64,000 nucleotides of DNA from Novosphingobium sp. Leaf2 (GTDB lineage Bacteria > Pseudomonadota > Alphaproteobacteria > Sphingomonadales > Sphingomonadaceae): positions 186,001-250,000 of the forward strand of contig NZ_LMJY01000012.1 of assembly GCF_001421325.1 (NCBI RefSeq). Reading direction: 5' to 3'. A program made the position numbers and the translations under genes. The notes under the pieces were generated by a model. That model had not been told where the DNA came from, made no database searches, and worked only from the letters and a program-made list of their open reading frames with translations. Of this stretch, positions 1 to 9,137 are shown piece by piece (within the stretch, counting starts at the first letter, position 1; the number at the start of each line of letters is the position of its first letter).

Positions 1-60
1 CCCTGCCAGCACGTAAGCCATGGCATCGCGGGCCAGCGGCGAACCCGAAGGTGGTCTCAT
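1..60 (-). CDS. glgC: Glucose-1-phosphate adenylyltransferase, N-terminal fragment
   Basis: Only the first 20 codons lie in the window; the gene continues past the left edge. The translation begins MRPPSGSPLARDAMAYVLAG, which matches the start of GlgC proteins just before their nucleotide-binding glycine-rich loop. GlgC makes ADP-glucose from glucose-1-phosphate and ATP, the committed step of glycogen synthesis. The ATG is preceded by a GGAGAGAG ribosome-binding site and lies 28 bp after the glgB stop, so it is the third gene of a glgP-glgB-glgC operon. The call rests on the short N-terminal match and the operon context. Confidence 0.8.
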   Translation of the reverse strand, partial: MRPPSGSPLARDAMAYVLAG

Positions 61-88
61 GCGTCTCTCTCCGTACGTCCTGTTACCC

Positions 89-2263
89 TCATGGGGCATA
101 TTCGAGCATGACCGTCGCCAGTGGCGGCAGTGTTACGGTAGCGCGGCCATCGGTGGCCCTGATCTGGCCCAGGTTGCCCTTGCCGGTTCCGCCGTAATGG
201 AGCGAATCGCTGTTCAGAATTTCGTTCCATTTGCCGTCCAGCGGCAGACGCAGTTCATAGCCGCTGCGCATCGTGGGGGTCATATTCGCGATCACCGCCA
301 CCGGGTTGGCGCCGGCTGACTTGCGCAGCCAGGCGAACACGCAATTTTCCTGATCGTCCACCACCAGCCATTCGAAACCATCCGCATCGCAGTCCCCGGC
401 ATGCAGCGCGCGTTTCGACCGATAGAGCCGGTTCAGATCCTTCACGAGATTGCGCACGCCTTCATGGGACGGCGCATCGCGCAAATCCCAGTCCAGCGCG
501 CGGTCCTCGCTCCATTCGCGGCGCTGGGCAAATTCCTGGCCCATGAACAGCAGCTTCTTTCCGGGGTAGCCCCACATGAAAGAGTAATAGGCCCGCAAGT
601 TGGCGAACTTTTGCCAGTCGTCACCACTCATTTTGCCCAGCAGCGAACCTTTGCCGTGCACTACCTCGTCGTGGCTCAACGGCAGCACGAAGTTTTCGGA
701 AAATGCATAAACGAGCCCGAACGTCAGGTCGTCATGGTGATAGCGCCGGTGCACGGCGTCGCGCGCCATGTAGCGCAGCGTATCGTGCATGAAGCCCATG
801 TTCCATTTGAACCCGAAGCCCAGCGCGGTTTCCTTGCCCTTGCCGTCCCCGTCGTACGCCGGCTGGGTGACGCCGGGCCACGAGGTGGATTCCTCAGCAA
901 TGGTCATAAAGCCGGGATGCTGGGCATAGACCGCGCGATTGACCTGGCGCAGGAATTCCACCGCTTCCCAATTTTCGCGTCCGCCGTCCTGATTGGGGAT
1001 CCACTCGCCCGCCTTGCGCGAATAATCGCGGTACAGCATCGAGGCGACGGCATCCACGCGCAGCCCGTCCACGTGGTAGCGCTCTGCCCAGAACAAGGCG
1101 TTGTTGAGCAGAAAGCTGGCCACTTCACGGCGGCCGAAGTTGTAGATCAGTGTGTTCCAGTCCGGCTGAAAACCCAATCGCGGATCGGCATGTTCATACA
1201 GCGCGGTGCCGTCGAAACGGATGAGGCCATGATCGTCGCGCGGGAAATGGGCGGGCACCCAGTCCAGCAGCACACCCACCCCGGCGCGGTGCGCGCCGTC
1301 GATGAAGCGCGCAAAGCCTGCCGGTTCGCCGAAGCGCGAGGACGGCGCGTAGAGCCCGGTCGTCTGATAGCCCCATGACGGATCGTAAGGATGCTCGCTG
1401 ATCGGCATGAATTCGATGTGAGTGAACCCCATCTCGACCACGTAGGGAATCAGTTCATCTGCCAGCGCGTCCCAGTCCAGGAACCAGTTCCAGCGGTCCC
1501 GCCGCCAGGAACCGGCATGAACTTCATAGATCGAAATCGGCACCTTGCGCGCATCGACCGAAGCCCAATGGCTGCGGTGTTCGTCATCGCCCCAGTCCAG
1601 CTTGGCCGGCACCGCCGTCATCGACGCGTTGGCGGGGCGGATTTCCGACATGAAGGCGAACGGGTCCGCCTTGAGCGGCTGTACCGAACCGTCAGCGCCC
1701 ACGATGTGGTATTTGTAGGCGCGGTAATCACCAATGTCGGGGATGAAGATTTCCCACACGCCAATGTCGGTGCGCGCGCGCATCAGATGGCGCGTCGGGT
1801 CCCAATCGTTGAAATCCCCGACGACGCTGACGCGCTGGGCGTTGGGCGCCCATACGGCGAAATGCACTCCGTCTGCGCCTTCGTGTTCGATAAGGTGCGC
1901 GCCCAGCTTGTCGAACAGGCGATAATGCGTGCCTTGTGCTATCAGCAGATCGTCCACCGGGCCCAGCACCGGGCCGAAGGTGTACGCATCGGTGACCAGC
2001 CAGTCATGCCCCCCCGCCGAGCAGCGATAGCGGATGGGCTGCGGCTTGATGCGCATCCGGCCTTCGAACAGGAACCGGTCATTGACCTTTTCCAGCGTGC
2101 CCAGCCGGTGCCCGTCAAGGCTGAACGCCTCTACCGTCTCGGCCCCCGGCAGGATCGCGCGCAGATGCGTGCCGTCCGGTCCGGCATGCGCACCCAGCAG
2201 AGAGAACGGGTCGGAATGGGTGCCGGCAAGCAGCGATTCGATGGCGCTTTTCGGCGGCTTCAC
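89..2263 (-). CDS. glgB: 1,4-alpha-glucan branching enzyme GlgB
   Basis: GlgB (724 aa, normal for the family) adds alpha-1,6 branches to glycogen in the cytoplasm. An N-terminal carbohydrate-binding/E-set region is followed by a GH13 barrel. Visible catalytic motifs are DGLRVDAV with the nucleophile near D404, IAEEST with the acid/base near E457, and SHDEVVHGKGS with the third acidic residue near D532; these positions closely match the E. coli enzyme. The open frame extends upstream into glgP, but the likely start is the GTG at 2263, because it forms a GTGA overlap with the glgP stop and gives a family-like N-terminus. It is translationally coupled to glgP and followed by glgC. Confidence 0.95.
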   Translation of the reverse strand: MKPPKSAIESLLAGTHSDPFSLLGAHAGPDGTHLRAILPGAETVEAFSLDGHRLGTLEKVNDRFLFEGRMRIKPQPIRYRCSAGGHDWLVTDAYTFGPVLGPVDDLLIAQGTHYRLFDKLGAHLIEHEGADGVHFAVWAPNAQRVSVVGDFNDWDPTRHLMRARTDIGVWEIFIPDIGDYRAYKYHIVGADGSVQPLKADPFAFMSEIRPANASMTAVPAKLDWGDDEHRSHWASVDARKVPISIYEVHAGSWRRDRWNWFLDWDALADELIPYVVEMGFTHIEFMPISEHPYDPSWGYQTTGLYAPSSRFGEPAGFARFIDGAHRAGVGVLLDWVPAHFPRDDHGLIRFDGTALYEHADPRLGFQPDWNTLIYNFGRREVASFLLNNALFWAERYHVDGLRVDAVASMLYRDYSRKAGEWIPNQDGGRENWEAVEFLRQVNRAVYAQHPGFMTIAEESTSWPGVTQPAYDGDGKGKETALGFGFKWNMGFMHDTLRYMARDAVHRRYHHDDLTFGLVYAFSENFVLPLSHDEVVHGKGSLLGKMSGDDWQKFANLRAYYSFMWGYPGKKLLFMGQEFAQRREWSEDRALDWDLRDAPSHEGVRNLVKDLNRLYRSKRALHAGDCDADGFEWLVVDDQENCVFAWLRKSAGANPVAVIANMTPTMRSGYELRLPLDGKWNEILNSDSLHYGGTGKGNLGQIRATDGRATVTLPPLATVMLEYAP

Positions 2264-4689
2264 AAGACTTTCCAGATTTCCTTGGCGTACTCGGCGATCG
2301 TACGGTCCGACGAAAACCAACCGACGTTCGCTATGTTCCGTATCGCGGCCGCCTGCCAACTTTTGTTATCGTTCCAACGCGCATCCACCGCGCGCTGGGC
2401 CTGCGCATACGCATCGAAATCCGCCGCGCACATGAACCAGTCGGTGTCGTAGATGCCGTTGACCAGATCCTCGTAGCGGGTGGGATCGTCCGGGGAAAAT
2501 ACGCCGGAGGCGATGGCTTTCAGGGCCTGCCCCAGTTCCGGCGAGCCTTCGATCACCGCGCGTGGATCGTACCCGTCCGCGCGTTTCGCCGCCACTTGCG
2601 CTGCGGTAAGGCCGAAGATGAAGATGTTGTCGTCACCGACGTGCTCCTTGATCTCGACGTTGGCGCCATCCAGCGTGCCGATGGTGAGCGCGCCGTTAAG
2701 CGCGAACTTCATGTTGCCGGTGCCCGATGCCTCCATCCCGGCGGTGGAAATCTGTTCGGACAAGTCCGCCGCCGGAATAATCCGCTCGGCCAGGCTGACG
2801 TTGTAGTTGGGCACGAACACCACCTTGAGCAGGCCGCCCACCGAAGGATCGGCGTTAACGCGCCGGGCGATATCGTTGGTCAGCTTTATGATCAGCTTGG
2901 CATTGTGATAGCTGGGTGCCGCCTTGCCGCCGAAGATCTTGACGCGCGGCACCCAGTCCCGCTCGGGATGGCTGCGGATCTGGTCATACAACGACACCGT
3001 CTCGATCAGGTTGAGCAGTTGGCGCTTGTATTCGTGAATGCGCTTGATCTGCACGTCGAACATGGCGTCGGGATCGAGCCGGATGCCCATCGTCTTGCGA
3101 ATATGATCGGACAGCGCCGCCTTGTTGGCGCGCTTGACCGTGGTGATTCGCTCACCCAGCTGCGCATCGTCAGCCAGCGCGTTGAGGCCCGATAGCCGGG
3201 TGGTGTCATCAAGGAACGCCGGGCCGATGGCGTCGGTAACCACATCGACCAGGCCCGGATTGCACTGCTGCAGCCAGCGGCGCGGGGTGACGCCGTTGGT
3301 CTTGTTGTTGATGCGATCGGGATACAGTGCATGAAGGTCGGCGAACACCGTCTCCTTCATCAGTTCTGTGTGGAGCGCGGCAACGCCGTTGATCGAGTGC
3401 GCGCCCACGAACGCCAGGTTGGCCATACGCACGCGCCGCTCACCGCTTTCGTCGATCAGCGAGATTGCGGAAATTTGCGCGTCGGTGCAGCCCGCCTTGC
3501 GCGCCTCGCGCAGAACGCGGCTGTTGATCGCGTAAATGATCTGCATGTGGCGCGGCAGCATGCGTTCGAACAATGGCAGCGGCCAGGTCTCCAGCGCCTC
3601 GGGCAAAAGCGTGTGGTTGGTGTAGGAAATCGTGCGTTTGCAGATCTCCCACGCCTCGGCGAAATCCAGCCCCTCCAGATCGACCAGCACCCGCATCAGC
3701 TCCGCCACGGCGACGGAGGGGTGGGTGTCGTTCAGCTGGATCGCCGCCTTGTCCGGCAGGGTGCGGATATCGCCTTCGTACTGGATATGGCGGCGCACGA
3801 TGTCCTGGATCGATGCCGCAGTGAAAAAGTATTCCTGCCGCAGCCGCAGTTCCTGACCCGCCGGGCTGGAATCCGCCGGATACAGCACGCGCACCAGCGT
3901 ATCGGCCCGCACCTGTTCGGCCAGCGCGCCGAAGTGGTCGCCCGCATTGAAGGCATCCAGCTTCAACGGTTCGATCGGGCTGGCCGTCCACAACCGCAGC
4001 GTGTTCACCCGCTTGCCGCGCCAGCCCACCACGGGGGTGTCCACGGCGGTCGCGTCCACCTGCTCGGCCGGGTTCCAGATCACCCCTTCGCCTTGCGCGA
4101 TCACTTCGCCGCCAAAGCCGATGCGATAGGTGCTTTCGAGCCGCTCGAACTCCCAGCAATTGCCGTGGGCGAGCCAGGTTTCGGGCAGTTCCACCTGCCA
4201 GCCATCGTCGATACGCTGGCGGAACATGCCGTTCACGTAGCGGATGCCATAGCCGTAGGCGGGGATATCCAATGTCGCCAGGCTTTCCATGAAGCAGGCC
4301 GCAAGCCGCCCGAGGCCGCCGTTGCCAAGCGCGGCGTCCGGCTCCATCTCCTCGAGTTCGGCAAGATCGAGGCCGAAGCTGGCGAGCGCGCGCTCCATGT
4401 CCCGCGTCGCGCCCAGGTTCGACAAGGCATCGCGCAACAGGCGACCGATCAGGAACTCCATCGACAGATAGTAGACCCGCTTGTCACCCGCCTCGTATGT
4501 GCGCTGGGTGGAAGCGATCCAGGCATCGATAATGTTGTCACGCAGCGTCAGGATCGCCGAGGCATACCAGTCGTGCGGCTTGGCTGCGTTCTGGCTCTTG
4601 CCGATGCGGCGGCGCAGCACGCGCAGGATGTCTTCCTCGAACTGCGCGGTCGCTGCAGGCTTGATGTCCGATACCGGTTCGCTGGCCAT
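2260..4689 (-). CDS. glgP: Glycogen/starch phosphorylase
   Basis: An 809-aa glycogen phosphorylase that releases glucose-1-phosphate from glycogen ends using phosphate and pyridoxal phosphate. The PLP site EASGTGNMKFALNG is intact with the Schiff-base lysine near K661, and the length is typical. It is the first gene of the leftward glg operon and its TGA overlaps the GTG of glgB. Breakdown (glgP) and synthesis (glgB, glgC) genes are therefore co-transcribed. The 285 bp upstream, up to the next gene at 4975, contain no gene I can support and presumably hold the operon promoter; I could not define it. Confidence 0.96.
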   Translation of the reverse strand: MASEPVSDIKPAATAQFEEDILRVLRRRIGKSQNAAKPHDWYASAILTLRDNIIDAWIASTQRTYEAGDKRVYYLSMEFLIGRLLRDALSNLGATRDMERALASFGLDLAELEEMEPDAALGNGGLGRLAACFMESLATLDIPAYGYGIRYVNGMFRQRIDDGWQVELPETWLAHGNCWEFERLESTYRIGFGGEVIAQGEGVIWNPAEQVDATAVDTPVVGWRGKRVNTLRLWTASPIEPLKLDAFNAGDHFGALAEQVRADTLVRVLYPADSSPAGQELRLRQEYFFTAASIQDIVRRHIQYEGDIRTLPDKAAIQLNDTHPSVAVAELMRVLVDLEGLDFAEAWEICKRTISYTNHTLLPEALETWPLPLFERMLPRHMQIIYAINSRVLREARKAGCTDAQISAISLIDESGERRVRMANLAFVGAHSINGVAALHTELMKETVFADLHALYPDRINNKTNGVTPRRWLQQCNPGLVDVVTDAIGPAFLDDTTRLSGLNALADDAQLGERITTVKRANKAALSDHIRKTMGIRLDPDAMFDVQIKRIHEYKRQLLNLIETVSLYDQIRSHPERDWVPRVKIFGGKAAPSYHNAKLIIKLTNDIARRVNADPSVGGLLKVVFVPNYNVSLAERIIPAADLSEQISTAGMEASGTGNMKFALNGALTIGTLDGANVEIKEHVGDDNIFIFGLTAAQVAAKRADGYDPRAVIEGSPELGQALKAIASGVFSPDDPTRYEDLVNGIYDTDWFMCAADFDAYAQAQRAVDARWNDNKSWQAAAIRNIANVGWFSSDRTIAEYAKEIWKVL

Positions 4690-4974
4690 AAAAACGCTCC
4701 TTCACAGTTCGCGTGGAAAGCCCTGCCACCGCATGGGCGACAGCTTTTCCGGGCCAAAAAGGCGCCCGCACCTTCTTGCACTATATGGCTACCACAGGGT
4801 CGATGCGCGGCAAGGCACATTGTGCAATGCCGCACGAATAATTCGCAGATGCAGGACAGGCGCATGCAACCGATCTGCGTGGTAGATACGCCCGGCTATT
4901 GGTAGAATTTATTCAACGGCGCCGGGATACATGCACCCATGGTTTCGTTCTTTTGACAAGGAAGGAAACGTCTG

Positions 4975-5247
4975 ATGAGCGCCACTTTGTTTGCCCTCGC
5001 CCTGTTCGCCTGCTCCGACGATGGCACGGAGTGCAAGCGCCTTGAAACGCCTGTCCAGACATACGAAACGCGTGCCTCTTGCAATTCACAAGTTGATAGC
5101 GCGCTTGATACCGAAGTGGCCCGCAAGGCTGACGCACCAACAGTGTATGCACAATGCCTTACAGGGCGGCAATTGGCCAGCATGGGCCAAGGGACTATCG
5201 ACCTGACGCGCGTCAATGGCATGCATCTGGCAAGCGCAGGTTTCTGA
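4975..5247 (+). CDS. Small cysteine-containing protein of unknown function
   Basis: A 90-aa protein with a good upstream site (AAGGAAGGAAAC about 7 bases before the ATG). The N-terminus SATLFALALFA is hydrophobic but short and carries no positive charge, so it is an atypical export signal. Four cysteines (C13, C20, C36, C61) could form two disulfides, which would fit a periplasmic location if it is exported. I do not recognise a family. It stands alone, divergent from glgP and convergent with queF, 22 bp from the queF stop. The good ribosome-binding site and isolated position support a real gene; function is unknown. Confidence 0.6.
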   Translation: MSATLFALALFACSDDGTECKRLETPVQTYETRASCNSQVDSALDTEVARKADAPTVYAQCLTGRQLASMGQGTIDLTRVNGMHLASAGF

Positions 5248-5269
5248 GGGCTTTTGCCCGTTACTGCCA

Positions 5270-5734
5270 TCAACCCCTGCCGCGATAGCCTTGCACGCCC
5301 TGATCGGGCACCCACAGTCCAATAGGCGGCGCATCGGACTGCCAGAACACGTCAATCGGAATACCGCCGCGCGGATACCAGTATCCGCCTATGCGCAGCC
5401 ACTTGGGCGCCATTTCAGCAAACAGGCGCTGCCCGATACCGACCGTGACGTCCTCGTGAAAGCCGCAGTGATTGCGGAACGAGCCCAGGAACAGCTTGAG
5501 GCTTTTGGATTCAACAATGGTTGCGCCCGGCGCGTAGTCGATGACGAGGTGCGCGAAATCGGGCTGGCCCGTCACCGGGCACAGCGACGTGAATTCCGGC
5601 GCGGCGAAGCGCACGAGGTACAAACTGCCTTCGCGCGGGTTGGGCACATAATCCAGCACCGCCGTGTCTGGAGATGTCGGAAGCGGCGTCTGCTGGCCCA
5701 GATGAAGTGGCTGAGTGGCCGGAGTATCGTTCAT
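5270..5734 (-). CDS. queF: NADPH-dependent 7-cyano-7-deazaguanine reductase
   Basis: QueF reduces preQ0 to preQ1 in queuosine biosynthesis. This is the short unimodular form (154 aa). The thioimide cysteine lies in [11 protein letters not shown] (C52, with D59 as proton donor) and the family signature ESKSLKLF is present, followed by the conserved [10 protein letters not shown]. The frame is open 54 codons further upstream, but the start at 5734 (MNDTPATQ) gives the normal family length. It is convergent with the small gene at 4975 and divergent from the proline-rich membrane gene. No other queuosine genes are nearby. Confidence 0.95.
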   Translation of the reverse strand: MNDTPATQPLHLGQQTPLPTSPDTAVLDYVPNPREGSLYLVRFAAPEFTSLCPVTGQPDFAHLVIDYAPGATIVESKSLKLFLGSFRNHCGFHEDVTVGIGQRLFAEMAPKWLRIGGYWYPRGGIPIDVFWQSDAPPIGLWVPDQGVQGYRGRG

Positions 5735-5896
5735 GCCAAGGCCAATGCCGCCGATTTCATCGCGGTTCAAGCTGCAAAGCCCTTTCGAACCGCCCGGCGA
5801 AAGCACATAGCGGCTTGCCGTCCAGGCTGGGCGCATTAAGACGCGGTTCACAGCAGATTTGGCGATGATCAGACAAAGACCACGAGGGGCAGTCAC

Positions 5897-7105
5897 TTGA
5901 ACATTTCGCGCGCCGCCATGACCAGCGTCGCCGTTGCGGCCTTATCAGTGGCATGGCCCGTCGCCGCCCAGAACGCCAACTCGTGGAGCTTGCCGTCCCC
6001 CACCGCGACTCAGGCACCAAGGGTGCAGGGTCCGGTCGATCCGCAGAACCCGGTGGTCCGGCCGTCCGGCGCGGCCCCGGAACCTGTGCCCGTTATTGCG
6101 GCGCCCCCGCCGCGTGCGACCCCGTCCCCACGCCGCGCAGAACCCACCGCATCGCCCAGTCCGCGCGCAACGCCGCAGACGCGTGAAACCCCGACGCTTG
6201 AGCGTAGCGATGCGCCGGAACGCGCGGAAACCCCCGCGCCGCAGCCCTCGGCGTCGGCAACGCCCAAGCCGACACCCTCGCCAGTAGCGCCGCTGCCTTC
6301 GCCTGCGCCTGTCGCCACCCCGACCCCTGATGCGGCAAGCAAGGCGCAACCGGCGCAAACACAATCCGGCGGGCTGTCATGGTGGTGGATGATCCCGCTG
6401 GCGATGATCATTGCCGCCGGCCTCATGCTGATGCTGCGTCGGCGTCAGAAGGCGTCCGATGACGACGCTTACGCCGTACCTGATATCCGGCCCGATCGCC
6501 CGGTAGCTCCCCCTCCTGCCGCGCCGCTCATGCCCGAAGCGGTAACGCCGCCGCGCGCCGCCGCCCCGGCCCGCTCCGCGTTTTCCGATGCGGTGGACCT
6601 GCAGTTCGAGCCGGTCGGCCTGCGCCTGTCGCTGGTCTATGCAACCTTGCAGTACCGCATCACCTTGAACGCGAACGAGGGCTTCCCGCCATCGCGCCTA
6701 TATGGCGACATGATCGGAGCGCACGGCTCGATCCCGGTCGATGAACAGCTGGCCCCAGCCATCGCTGCCTTGCGCCCCCTGCGGAGCGTCGATGCGCTGT
6801 CCGGCGGCGAGAGCAAAGCAGTAACCGGCGAAGTGCAGCTGCCGCTCAGCGCCATTCGCGCGGTGCGGCAGGGCAATGCCTCGCTGTTCGTGCCGCTGGT
6901 CCGCTTGTGCTTGGTTCCCGAAGGGGGCGAGGCCGGACTGCGGCGGGTTTACACCGTGGGTGTCCCCACAGACGCCGCGCTGGCGCCCTTGCGGCTCGAT
7001 ACCGGAACGCAGGAACTGCGTGGTCTGGCCGCCCGCGAAGTGGAGACCGCGCGGATCTATCCGGTACTGCCGGTGGCCGACGCACCGCTTCCGCAAGCGG
7101 TCTGA
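5897..7105 (+). CDS. Proline-rich single-span membrane protein, unknown function
   Basis: A 402-aa protein with an apparent N-terminal signal peptide ending in PVAAQ, then a long Pro/Ala/Thr/Arg-rich low-complexity region (about residues 35-150), a transmembrane segment containing [14 protein letters not shown] (about 155-176), and a soluble C-terminal domain of about 170 residues. If the signal is cleaved, the proline-rich part is periplasmic and the C-terminal domain cytoplasmic. The chosen start is the TTG at 5897 after GAGGGGC; an ATG at 5918 is the alternative. I do not recognise the C-terminal domain. It lies 37 bp before metC on the same strand, but no functional link is evident. Confidence 0.75.
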   Translation: MNISRAAMTSVAVAALSVAWPVAAQNANSWSLPSPTATQAPRVQGPVDPQNPVVRPSGAAPEPVPVIAAPPPRATPSPRRAEPTASPSPRATPQTRETPTLERSDAPERAETPAPQPSASATPKPTPSPVAPLPSPAPVATPTPDAASKAQPAQTQSGGLSWWWMIPLAMIIAAGLMLMLRRRQKASDDDAYAVPDIRPDRPVAPPPAAPLMPEAVTPPRAAAPARSAFSDAVDLQFEPVGLRLSLVYATLQYRITLNANEGFPPSRLYGDMIGAHGSIPVDEQLAPAIAALRPLRSVDALSGGESKAVTGEVQLPLSAIRAVRQGNASLFVPLVRLCLVPEGGEAGLRRVYTVGVPTDAALAPLRLDTGTQELRGLAAREVETARIYPVLPVADAPLPQAV

Positions 7106-7142
7106 GATCGCCCGAAGTTTCACGCGCATTGCGGAGAATACC

Positions 7143-8354
7143 TTGAAAACCGACCAGCCAGCCGATCATCTCGCCGACGCGACCCGGATCGTGAATGCCG
7201 GGCGACGCAGCGAATGGACCGGGCCGGTGGTCAACCCGCCGGTCTGGCGCGCCAGCACGCACTTGTATCCCGATACCGCCGCGCTCTTCGCCGGTGGCCG
7301 GGAGAACGCGGACGGACGCTTCTTCTACGGGCGGCGTGGTGCGCCCACCCAATGGGCGCTGGCCGATGCCCTCACCGCGCTGGAGCCGGGCGCTGCGGGA
7401 ACGGTGCTGTATCCCTCGGGCGTTGCGGCCATCGCCGGGGTCATGCTGACGGTGCTCAAGCCCGGGGACGTCGTGCTGATCAGCGACAACGCCTACGATC
7501 CCAGCCGCGCGATGGGCAAAGGGCTGCTGGCGGACTTCGGGATAGAACCACGCTTTTTCGATCCGCTGGACTTTGCCGGTTACCAGGCCGCGTTCTGCGA
7601 TCGCACCCGCGCGGTGCTGCTGGAGGCACCGGGCAGCCTGTCCATGGAGATGGCGGACCTGCCCGCGCTGGCCCGCATGGCGCGCGAAAAAGGCGCGATT
7701 GCGATCATGGACAATACCTGGGCCGGGCCGCTCGGCTTTCCGGCGTTGCAGCGCGGCATGGACGTGTCGATCATGGCGCTCACCAAGCATGTGGGTGGCC
7801 ATTCGGACCTGATGATGGGCAGCGCCAGCGCCGGCCCCGCCCTGTACGAACGGTTGCGCCAGCGCTCGCAGCAATTGGGTAACGTGGTATCGCCCGACGA
7901 TGCGGCGCTTGCCTTGCGCGGCTTGCGCACCCTGCACTTGCGCCTGCGTCACGAAGCCGACAGCGCGCTGACCATCGCGCAGTGGCTCGCCAGTCGCGAG
8001 GAAGTGGCGCAAGTCCTGTGTCCGATGCTGCCGGGCGCGCCGGGTCATGACATCTGGAAGCGGGATTTCACCGGCGGCTGCGGCTTGTTCAGCTTCGTGT
8101 TCAAGGGCGGCTCCGCATCTGCGCGCAACCGTTTCGTCGACGCCTTGCGCTTGTTCGGTATCGGCTTTTCCTGGGGCGGTTTCGAAAGCCTGGCCCTGCC
8201 GATCGAACCGTCCGGCTACCGCAGCCGCATGCCCTGGCCTCCTGCGGTCTGCAGCGCGGACGACCGCCACGGCGTGCGCCTTGCGATCGGGCTGGAAGAT
8301 CCGGCGGACCTCATCGCCGATATCGAACAGGCGCTGGCGGCCTGGCGTGAATAG
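7143..8354 (+). CDS. metC: Cystathionine beta-lyase (PLP, Cys/Met metabolism family)
   Basis: A 403-aa Cys/Met-metabolism PLP enzyme. The pyridoxal lysine is in SIMALTKHVGGHSD (about K215), preceded by the conserved MDNTWAGPLGF aspartate motif. The C-terminal part GIGFSWGGFESLALP is typical of MetC-type beta-lyases, which cleave cystathionine to homocysteine, pyruvate and ammonia. The frame is open far upstream into the preceding gene, but the TTG at 7143, 8 bases after GCGGAGAA, gives the family N-terminus. Other Cys/Met PLP enzymes with related sequence (gamma-synthase or gamma-lyase) are possible, though the motifs fit MetC best. Confidence 0.88.
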   Translation: MKTDQPADHLADATRIVNAGRRSEWTGPVVNPPVWRASTHLYPDTAALFAGGRENADGRFFYGRRGAPTQWALADALTALEPGAAGTVLYPSGVAAIAGVMLTVLKPGDVVLISDNAYDPSRAMGKGLLADFGIEPRFFDPLDFAGYQAAFCDRTRAVLLEAPGSLSMEMADLPALARMAREKGAIAIMDNTWAGPLGFPALQRGMDVSIMALTKHVGGHSDLMMGSASAGPALYERLRQRSQQLGNVVSPDDAALALRGLRTLHLRLRHEADSALTIAQWLASREEVAQVLCPMLPGAPGHDIWKRDFTGGCGLFSFVFKGGSASARNRFVDALRLFGIGFSWGGFESLALPIEPSGYRSRMPWPPAVCSADDRHGVRLAIGLEDPADLIADIEQALAAWRE

Positions 8355-8411
8355 CGCAAATTCGGCGGTTGCTCTGGCCGGATGCGCGACAGCAAACGGA
8401 AGGTTCGGACG

Positions 8412-8924
8412 ATGATCAGAAACGTCAGCTTTGCAGCGATCATGGCGGCGGCGATTGCGATTGCCGCGCCCGCCCACGCGCAGGGGTTCGCCACCAAGGA
8501 CATCAATGCAATCGCGAAGCAGGCTGCCCGAGTGCTCGGCCCTGGTTACCAGAGCGCCCTGCGCGGCTCCAGCGCCGCGTTCAACTGCCCGCAGTGCCAG
8601 GGCGAGCCGATGGTTTCCATCGCGGTGGGCCGGCAGACGGATGGCACGGAAGGCCGCGTTCGGTCTGGCGAGACGACGATGGCGCAGTTGCAGGCACTGT
8701 GCCGGCGGCGCGAACCTACTTGCCGGATTTCGAGACTGGCGCTGGGGCCGGCGGTTGGCTGGCTGTCATCCTGGCCGCTGGGGTCCAGCGCGGGGGCCAC
8801 AGCGGTGGTGCTGCGCGATGGTGACCTGCTGACGGTGCGCGTGGTGGCCAACACGCCTCAGGCCGCCGCTGCAGTGATGGACCCGCTGGTGCGCAAGCTG
8901 GTCCCCGCTGTTGTGGGACGGTGA
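8412..8924 (+). CDS. Exported protein of unknown function
   Basis: A 170-aa protein whose N-terminus (MIRNVSFAAIMAAAIAIAA, then PAHAQ) is a clear Sec signal peptide with an AHA-Q cleavage site, so it should be periplasmic. The mature part has a CPQC motif about 60 residues in and one further Cys pair candidate (LCRRREPTC), compatible with metal or disulfide chemistry. The open frame begins 30 bases earlier, but the ATG at 8412 starts exactly at the signal peptide. I do not recognise the family. It follows metC by 57 bp and may be co-transcribed. Confidence 0.75.
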   Translation: MIRNVSFAAIMAAAIAIAAPAHAQGFATKDINAIAKQAARVLGPGYQSALRGSSAAFNCPQCQGEPMVSIAVGRQTDGTEGRVRSGETTMAQLQALCRRREPTCRISRLALGPAVGWLSSWPLGSSAGATAVVLRDGDLLTVRVVANTPQAAAAVMDPLVRKLVPAVVGR

Positions 8925-8979
8925 GCGGCCGAACCGCATCATCCGTTCCCAATAATTCCGTCTAGCGGTGTTGCGCCGC

Positions 8980-9061
8980 CGTAATCCTGGCATTAGGGGC
9001 ACAGGCACTCGCCTGGACCCGGTGCAATTCCGGGTGGCTATTCCGGCCGCCGATCCGCCGG
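8980..9061 (+). promoter_or_regulatory. Structured leader upstream of the SulP permease (three hairpins)
   Basis: Three consecutive hairpins can be read directly: CAGGC/GCCTG with loop ACTC (9002-9015), ACCCGG/CCGGGT with loop TGCAATT (9017-9035), and CCGGC/GCCGG (9043-9061). They sit 76 bases before the SulP start, in the 213-bp gap after the previous gene. A structured RNA motif named sul1 is known upstream of alphaproteobacterial sulfate transporters; position and clade fit, but I cannot confirm the match to its consensus from memory. It may equally be an unrelated leader or a terminator of the upstream gene without a U-tract. Confidence 0.35.
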
Positions 9062-9137
9062 ACAACGCACGTCGCATGCCCGATTTCGCGCCGCCATTGC
9101 TGGCCGCGCTGCTGCGATCCTTGCGGATACTTGTGTT

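Noticed and set aside
401..1378. Long plus-strand open frames opposite glgB and glgP.
   Set aside because: They are shadows in high-G+C coding DNA: no family similarity and no ribosome-binding sites.
2263..2359. Longer GlgB start at 2359.
   Set aside because: The first 32 codons lie inside glgP; the GTG at 2263 with GTGA overlap gives the family N-terminus and length.
6846..8477. 543-aa minus-strand frame opposite metC.
   Set aside because: Arg/His/Pro-rich translation typical of antisense frames; metC on the other strand is clearly real.
9001..9061. Cobalamin riboswitch upstream of SulP, because GGTGCAATTCC resembles part of its core.
   Set aside because: The rest of the cobalamin core and B12 box are absent and the downstream gene is not a cobalamin gene.
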